Below are positions 39,186-44,474 of a stretch of DNA of 44,474 bases, piece after piece. The notes under the pieces are model-generated. The model saw nothing but the letters and a program-made list of their open reading frames with translations. It ran no database searches and was not told where the DNA came from. Source of the stretch: Spirochaetota bacterium (GTDB lineage Bacteria; Spirochaetota; B62-G9; DRHN01). The translations under genes and the position numbers were made by a program. Each line of letters starts with the position of its first letter. Within the stretch, counting starts at the first letter, position 1. The stretch is taken from positions 1 to 44,474 of the forward strand of contig DAOVJS010000003.1 in the NCBI GenBank assembly GCA_030673105.1, written 5' to 3'.

Positions 39186-40019
39186 TTGCTAAAAACAAAA
39201 GGAAAACACACAAAATATACAATAATTATCGTTATAATCCTTATATTTTTTCTAATCCTTTTTTTAAAAGTACCTCATGTTATAAAAAAGAAAAAAGAAC
39301 TCCCTCCGGAGCAAAAAATTGAAGAGATAAAACCTGAAATAAAAGAGAAAGAGAAATACAGAATAGCGATAATTATAGATGATGTCGGATATCCATCAAA
39401 CAACCTGAATGAGTATAAAAATTTTAAAGGCAAACTTACTTTTGCCGTACTCCCCTTTCTTAAAGAATCAAAGGAACACGCAAATATTCTATATGATCAC
39501 GGATTTGAAATATTGATACACATACCCATGGAACCTCTAAATTACCCGCAAACAGACCCCGGTCAATATGCTCTCCTCGCAAATAATACAAAACAGGAGA
39601 TTGAAAAAAAACTAATGATGATGATAGAGGACAACCCCCACGCTGTGGGCACCAACAACCATATGGGGTCACGGGCTACACAGGAGTACCAACCAATGCT
39701 CTGGACGCTGGGCTTTTTAAAGGACAAAAACCTGTTTTTCATAGATACCCTTACCACCGCCGATTCATGCGCGTATGCAGTAGCATTAAAACTAAACGTT
39801 GATACCGCGAAAAGAGACATCTTTCTGGATAACGAGGATACCTTCTCTTCTATTAACGCACAGTTTGAAAAACTAAAAGGGATGGCAAAAGCCAATGGCA
39901 CGGCTATCGGTATTGGCCATATTAATAAAAACTATACAATAAAAGTTCTTAATTATCAACTCCCTATTCTAAAAAAAGAAAATTATACTCTCATTTTTGC
40001 TTCTGATGCTGTTATGTAA
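39186..40019 (+). CDS. Divergent polysaccharide deacetylase (YibQ-like), membrane-anchored, TTG start
   Basis: N-terminal TM; RIAIIIDDVGYPSNNL; KLTFAVLPF; ILIHIPMEPLNYP; NNHMGSRAT; FFIDTLTT. Confidence 0.88.
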   Translation: MLKTKGKHTKYTIIIVIILIFFLILFLKVPHVIKKKKELPPEQKIEEIKPEIKEKEKYRIAIIIDDVGYPSNNLNEYKNFKGKLTFAVLPFLKESKEHANILYDHGFEILIHIPMEPLNYPQTDPGQYALLANNTKQEIEKKLMMMIEDNPHAVGTNNHMGSRATQEYQPMLWTLGFLKDKNLFFIDTLTTADSCAYAVALKLNVDTAKRDIFLDNEDTFSSINAQFEKLKGMAKANGTAIGIGHINKNYTIKVLNYQLPILKKENYTLIFASDAVM

Positions 40020-40075
40020 TACCGGTTTGAGTTTTTTTTTATTATATTATCCTGATTCTAAATGTAGAGTCCATT

Positions 40076-41104
40076 TTGAAAATTCTTGGTTTAGAAACAA
40101 CCTGCGACGAAACATCCGCGTCCATTGTGGTGGATGGTAAAACCATCCTCAGCAACATTGTCGCGACTCAATTTGAATTTCACAGGAAGTACGCGGGAGT
40201 AGTACCGGAAATCGCGTCCAGAAGGCACCATGAGGTGATAAACTTTGTCATTGAAGATTCTTTGAAAGAGGCAGATCTCACTTTAAAAGATATCGATGCT
40301 GTCGCGGTTGCCTATTATCCCGGCCTTATCGGCTCATTGCTCATAGGGCTGACCGTTGCTAAAACACTGAGTTTTACCCTTGGAAAACCGCTTGTCGGGA
40401 TCAATCACCTTGAAGCCCACCTCTATTCTATTCATTTCAACAATAAAGTCGTATATCCCGTTATAGGATTAATCATTTCAGGTGGTCATACTTTACTGGT
40501 GTTGTCCGATAAAATCGGGCACTACGAGATTCAAGGGAGCACCCTCGACGACGCGATAGGCGAGGCTTTTGATAAAGTTTCAAAACATCTGGGGCTTGGT
40601 TATCCGGGCGGACCCGCAATTGAGAGTACCGCAAAGAAAGGAGACGAAAAAGCCTTCAGTTTTCCCCGCGTAATTTTAAATGGAGGATATGACCGGTATA
40701 ATTTCAGCTACAGCGGTTTAAAAAATGCTGTCATCAATCAAAGAAAGCGTTTTTTAAAACAGGGCCGGATGAATTCAGTTGAAAACATAGCTTCATCCTT
40801 TCAGGCCGCGGCAACAGATGTTCTGCTGACAAAAGCGCTATGGGCATGTAAAGACTTTAAAATCAATAGAATAGCTCTCGCGGGCGGGGTCGCGAACAAT
40901 GAGCGGATCAGATACATTTTTAAAAAGGAAAAATCCCTCATTACCTATTTTCCTGAAAAGGCTTTAACACAGGACAACGCGGCAATGATCGCGGGGCTTG
41001 CCTATCACAAATATCTAAACGGAGAAATTATGAACCTGACACTTGAACCACGATCCAGGATAGAAAATATAGTAAAGGGGAAGAGGAAAAAACATGGGAA
41101 TTGA
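40076..41104 (+). CDS. tsaD: tRNA N6-adenosine threonylcarbamoyltransferase TsaD, TTG start
   Basis: ILGLETTCDETSASIV; VPEIASRRHHE; GINHLEAHLYSIHF; LIISGGHTLLVL; GEAFDKVSKHLGLGYPGGPAIE; ALAGGVANN. Confidence 0.97.
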   Translation: MKILGLETTCDETSASIVVDGKTILSNIVATQFEFHRKYAGVVPEIASRRHHEVINFVIEDSLKEADLTLKDIDAVAVAYYPGLIGSLLIGLTVAKTLSFTLGKPLVGINHLEAHLYSIHFNNKVVYPVIGLIISGGHTLLVLSDKIGHYEIQGSTLDDAIGEAFDKVSKHLGLGYPGGPAIESTAKKGDEKAFSFPRVILNGGYDRYNFSYSGLKNAVINQRKRFLKQGRMNSVENIASSFQAAATDVLLTKALWACKDFKINRIALAGGVANNERIRYIFKKEKSLITYFPEKALTQDNAAMIAGLAYHKYLNGEIMNLTLEPRSRIENIVKGKRKKHGN

Positions 41105-42557
41105 AGAGAGAGATATCAGAATCGGAAAACTTAAATTGATAAGAGAAAAGGGCGTTAATCCCTACGTTGACCGCTTTGAAAAAACCCACAGCCTTTTACA
41201 GGCAAAAAAGCTGCCGCTGAATACTGAAGATGTGCGAACGGCAGGCAGGATATTGACAGTAAGGCTCTTCGGAAGGCTAATATTTGCGACCCTCAAGGAT
41301 TTTTCAGGTAAAATGCAGATTGCACTCCAGGAAAAGGTAATCGGTAAGGAAATGTTCTCCTTTTTTAAAAAATTTGTTGACATTGGAGATTTCATCGGAG
41401 TGGAAGGATCAATATTCAAAACCAGGGCAGGAGAGATCACGCTCGATACCGGTAAGTTTGAATTACTTTCAAAAACACTCAGGCCGCTTCCGGAAAAATG
41501 GCACGGACTTACAGGTCAGGAACTCATATACAGGCAGAGATATCTTGACCTTGTAATGAATGACGGTACAATAGAAAGATTCTTGAAACGAACACGCATC
41601 ATAAAATCCATCAGAGATTTCCTCGATGCAAGCGATTTCGTCGAAGTGGAGACACCTGTGCTTCAGACCAAACCATCAGGAGCAATTGCGACACCTTTTG
41701 CAACTCATCACAACGCCCTTGACCTCGACCTCTACCTTAGAATAGCTCCGGAAACCTACTTAAAGAGATGTATCGCGGGGGGGTTTGAAAAGGTTTATGA
41801 GTTCGCGAGAAGCTTTCGCAACGAGGGATTGGACCCATCCCACCTGCAGGACTTTACCATGCTTGAGTACTACGCCGCGTACTGGAACTACGAGGACAAC
41901 ATGCGGTTTACAGAGAACCTCATAAAACATGTTCTTGAAGAGGTAAATGGTTCTCTTAACCTCGTCTTTGGTGAAAAGGGGCTGAATTTTAACAAAGAAT
42001 GGCGCAGGGTCCCGATGCGTGATATCATCAAGGAAACCACCGGAATAGATTATACACTTTTTTCAAATGCTGAAGACCTGCGAAAAGAGCTAATAAAAAG
42101 AAATATAGAGATTCAAGACGTCGAAACCATGGGGTTTGGCTCGATCATCGACAGCATCTTCAAAAAAGCAGTACGGCCTGAGATTATAGACCCGCTTTTC
42201 ATAATACATCACCCCATTGAGCTGTCCCCCCTTGCGAGAAGGAATGATTCCAATCCAATGATTACTGATCGATTTCAACTTGTCGTAAATGGATGGGAAA
42301 TAGTAAATGCCTACAGCGAGCTCATTGATCCGGTTGACCAGAGAGAGAGACTTGAAGAGCAGGCAAGACTCCACAGCAAGGGCGATGCTGAAGCAATGGT
42401 GATGGACGAAGATTTTCTAACAGCAATGGAACACGGCATGCCCCCTATATCCGGCCTCGGAATGGGCATCGACCGTTTTGTCTGCCTCCTCACAAACCAG
42501 GAAAACCTGAGGGATATCATACTCTTCCCGCTGATGAAACCAGCGGGCAATGAATGA
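41094..42557 (+). CDS. lysS: Lysyl-tRNA synthetase, class II
   Basis: RQRYLDLVMND; FVEVETPVLQTKPSGAIATPFATHHNALDLDLYLRIAPETYLKR; EFARSFRNEG; GLGMGIDRFVCLLTNQENLRDIILFPLMKP. Confidence 0.96.
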   Translation: MGIEERDIRIGKLKLIREKGVNPYVDRFEKTHSLLQAKKLPLNTEDVRTAGRILTVRLFGRLIFATLKDFSGKMQIALQEKVIGKEMFSFFKKFVDIGDFIGVEGSIFKTRAGEITLDTGKFELLSKTLRPLPEKWHGLTGQELIYRQRYLDLVMNDGTIERFLKRTRIIKSIRDFLDASDFVEVETPVLQTKPSGAIATPFATHHNALDLDLYLRIAPETYLKRCIAGGFEKVYEFARSFRNEGLDPSHLQDFTMLEYYAAYWNYEDNMRFTENLIKHVLEEVNGSLNLVFGEKGLNFNKEWRRVPMRDIIKETTGIDYTLFSNAEDLRKELIKRNIEIQDVETMGFGSIIDSIFKKAVRPEIIDPLFIIHHPIELSPLARRNDSNPMITDRFQLVVNGWEIVNAYSELIDPVDQRERLEEQARLHSKGDAEAMVMDEDFLTAMEHGMPPISGLGMGIDRFVCLLTNQENLRDIILFPLMKPAGNE

Positions 42558-42658
42558 TACATTGAACAAGCCTGTCGGTACCAGCGGATACACCGGATTC
42601 GACAAGATTAGAAGTGTATTTTTAAAATTTGCCTGTTGCTGTAAAGCAGCGTGCTCAG

Positions 42659-43972
42659 TTAGTTCGTCAATCCCGCGATCGCGGCACCTATCAAGGGCGC
42701 ATTTTCTACATTTACAAACTCATAGTACCTTTTCATGCTTTTAATAAGGAAACCTCTCAAATAATACTCCACCTTTTCTTTAAGTGTTTTTAAACCATGA
42801 AATACAGTTCCATCTGCCGTTATGCACACAGGGTAACAGGGATTTTTTCCTTTATCTGACTTGATCACCACTGAAGATAGATTTATGGCTGTTAACTTCG
42901 CCGCCCTTTCAATCAACCGGTCAATTATGTAGAATAACGCGCTCCTGTCATCATCGTTATCATCACCCAGAGAAGACGCCAGCGGATTATCTACTCCTGC
43001 CGGATACAGCATGAAATCATTTATATCCTTTGCTCCAAGACTCAAAATAGCTTTCAGCTTTTTATTTGCAGAAGTAGAAAAAAGACTGTTATCCGCAGCC
43101 GACTGTATGGTTCCGAGGCATAGTTTCCCAAAATACGCGCCGGATATCTTCTTCTCGAAAGTATACTTCCCCGGATTAATTGTGGCTTTATCAAGGGCGT
43201 CGTCGATAGCGCCCTTCGGGGCCTTTCCGAAATTTCCTGACTCAACATTTATAATCTGATTTTTATTTATATCGAGGTTTAGACCCTTTTTTATATTACT
43301 ATTCTTTTCTATATAACAGCAGTTAGTGCCTGTACCAAGTATGAAGCCCACATAACTGCCATAGACTCTCTCCAGAAAAGCTGAACGCCCGGCAAGCAGG
43401 GTCGCCACGGTATCATTCAATAATACAATATGTTTTTTATCTTTATAGCCGCGTGACCTTATCGCGGAGACAAGATTTCGCCCAACAAGCTCACCCTCTA
43501 CCTCCCTGGCCTTGATTTCCTTTGAGAAATGAATCAGCCTCCCGTCTTTATCCGGAAGAATTTCAACCGGGTAGGAAAAACAAAACCCTATTTTCCGGCT
43601 TAAATCTAAAAAATCCTCTATATATTCCGCGATAATCCTGAAAAATTCCTCTTTTGAAACTTTTCCTTCATATCCGGGCATAAAATACTTTTTAAGATTT
43701 TTTATGACCGGCTTTTTCTCTTCATTAAAATGTACCGACGCAATCCTGAAATTTGTACCGCCAGCGTCAAGCACAATAACAGGCTCATTAAGCGGAATTT
43801 CTTTATCAACGTCAATATACGTGGGAATCATCTGCAGGCTGCTTTCCCGGCCTGCCAAACCCAATTCCATTTCTTCGAGAAAAATATTTGTGTAAGTTTC
43901 AATGTCTACCTCTTCATAATCCATATGGCAACTTTTCAAGAATTCAATTACACGTTTCTCAATTTTATCCAT
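42659..43972 (-). CDS. Hexokinase-family sugar kinase
   Basis: EPVIVLDAGGTNFRIASVHF; IGFCFSYPVEI; VLLNDTVATLLAG; GFILGTGTNCCYIE; NVESGNFGK. Confidence 0.92.
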   Translation of the reverse strand: MDKIEKRVIEFLKSCHMDYEEVDIETYTNIFLEEMELGLAGRESSLQMIPTYIDVDKEIPLNEPVIVLDAGGTNFRIASVHFNEEKKPVIKNLKKYFMPGYEGKVSKEEFFRIIAEYIEDFLDLSRKIGFCFSYPVEILPDKDGRLIHFSKEIKAREVEGELVGRNLVSAIRSRGYKDKKHIVLLNDTVATLLAGRSAFLERVYGSYVGFILGTGTNCCYIEKNSNIKKGLNLDINKNQIINVESGNFGKAPKGAIDDALDKATINPGKYTFEKKISGAYFGKLCLGTIQSAADNSLFSTSANKKLKAILSLGAKDINDFMLYPAGVDNPLASSLGDDNDDDRSALFYIIDRLIERAAKLTAINLSSVVIKSDKGKNPCYPVCITADGTVFHGLKTLKEKVEYYLRGFLIKSMKRYYEFVNVENAPLIGAAIAGLTN

Positions 43973-44069
43973 GGCATTTTTCTCCTCTTAATTTCTCTCT
44001 GAAAAAAACAGAAGGCGCCTGCCGGCTGAATTCTATTTACAAAATTGATTTTGGCTATTAAATTCTAAA

Positions 44070-44257
44070 TACCTGCTGTGTTCGTGATGCCGGTTTACCT
44101 ATTTTTGAGCCAACACCTACAAAAATGGGATGTCAAAATTTACCTGCGTAATGCGCTCGCCCAAGAGGTTTTAGAGCACAGGAAACAGGTGTGAGACGGC
44201 CCACCTGATATTCAGGTTCAAAATGGCCCCGGCACACGGCACAAGCGGGTTTTTTTA
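44070..44257 (+). ncRNA. ssrS: Probable 6S RNA
   Basis: Closing stem CCTGCTGTGTTCGTGATGCCGG with CCGGCACACGGCACAAGCGGG plus T7; internal TTTGAGCCAACACCT...AGGTGTGAGACGGC and CACCTGATATTCAGGTTCAA resemble the 6S central-bubble architecture. Confidence 0.72.
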
Positions 44258-44261
44258 TCAG

Positions 44262-44474
44262 TCATCCCCATTTTTCATAAAATACAACCTGCTCCGGATC
44301 AAGCCTTTTTTTTGGCCTTTGAGTAACACTCTCCGGATATCCAAGGGTAAGCAGTTCCACAACCTTGATCTTTTCAGGTATATTGAGGATCTTCTTTACT
44401 TCTTCTTCGTGAAATGCGCCTAGCGAGCATGTACCAAGACCGGGCTCGACAGCCCTGGGTGTGGTGTGATCAAT
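44262..44474 (-). CDS. Nitroreductase family protein, C-terminal part (truncated by window edge; missing from ORF track)
   Basis: Minus-strand reading IDHTTPRAVEPGLGTCSLGAFHEEEVKKILNIPEKIKVVELLTLGYPESVTQRPKKRLDPEQVVFYEKWG*. Confidence 0.85.
   Translation of the reverse strand: MDHTTPRAVEPGLGTCSLGAFHEEEVKKILNIPEKIKVVELLTLGYPESVTQRPKKRLDPEQVVFYEKWG

Noticed and set aside
42673-42684. Perfect palindrome CCGCGATCGCGG
   Set aside because: Lies inside the hexokinase C-terminal codons; one short copy is not enough to argue function.
44223-44423. 66-aa plus-strand ORF at the right edge
   Set aside because: Overlaps the 6S RNA terminator and is antisense to the nitroreductase C-terminus.
1-44474. 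CRISPR arrays, intact transposons or prophage genes
   Set aside because: No regularly spaced repeats, transposase, integrase or phage structural genes recognised in the window.

Overview
The window looks like a spirochaete chromosomal segment, mostly ordinary core genes. The lineage is inferred from FlaB-type flagellins containing TASMW(F)[10 protein letters not shown] and from cNMP-binding/TPR proteins. Recognisable content: class A PBP, lipoate ligase-like protein, two cNMP-binding proteins, amidohydrolase, apt, an nlpD-like/rpoS-like pair, tRNA-Asp and tRNA-Pro, a compact [NiFe]-hydrogenase/protease/MetV/MetF operon, tRNA-Ala, a second sigma-70 factor, DUF1385-rpmE-rho, fliD, flaG, three flagellins, an orphan D12-type adenine methylase, argS, a SurA-N-like protein, an M24 peptidase, mfd, a YibQ-type deacetylase, tsaD-lysS and hexokinase. 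The right edge holds a previously unlisted nitroreductase C-terminus and a likely 6S RNA. The most interesting candidate is the operon at 9751-14546: a signal-less three-cluster [NiFe] hydrogenase, with four Cys at the medial cluster, sits with MetV and MetF behind one near-consensus promoter and with no HdrA/MvhD/RnfC-type adaptor gene. This suggests a direct H2-linked methylene-THF reductase. Everything here was read by eye. No database search or folding program was run.
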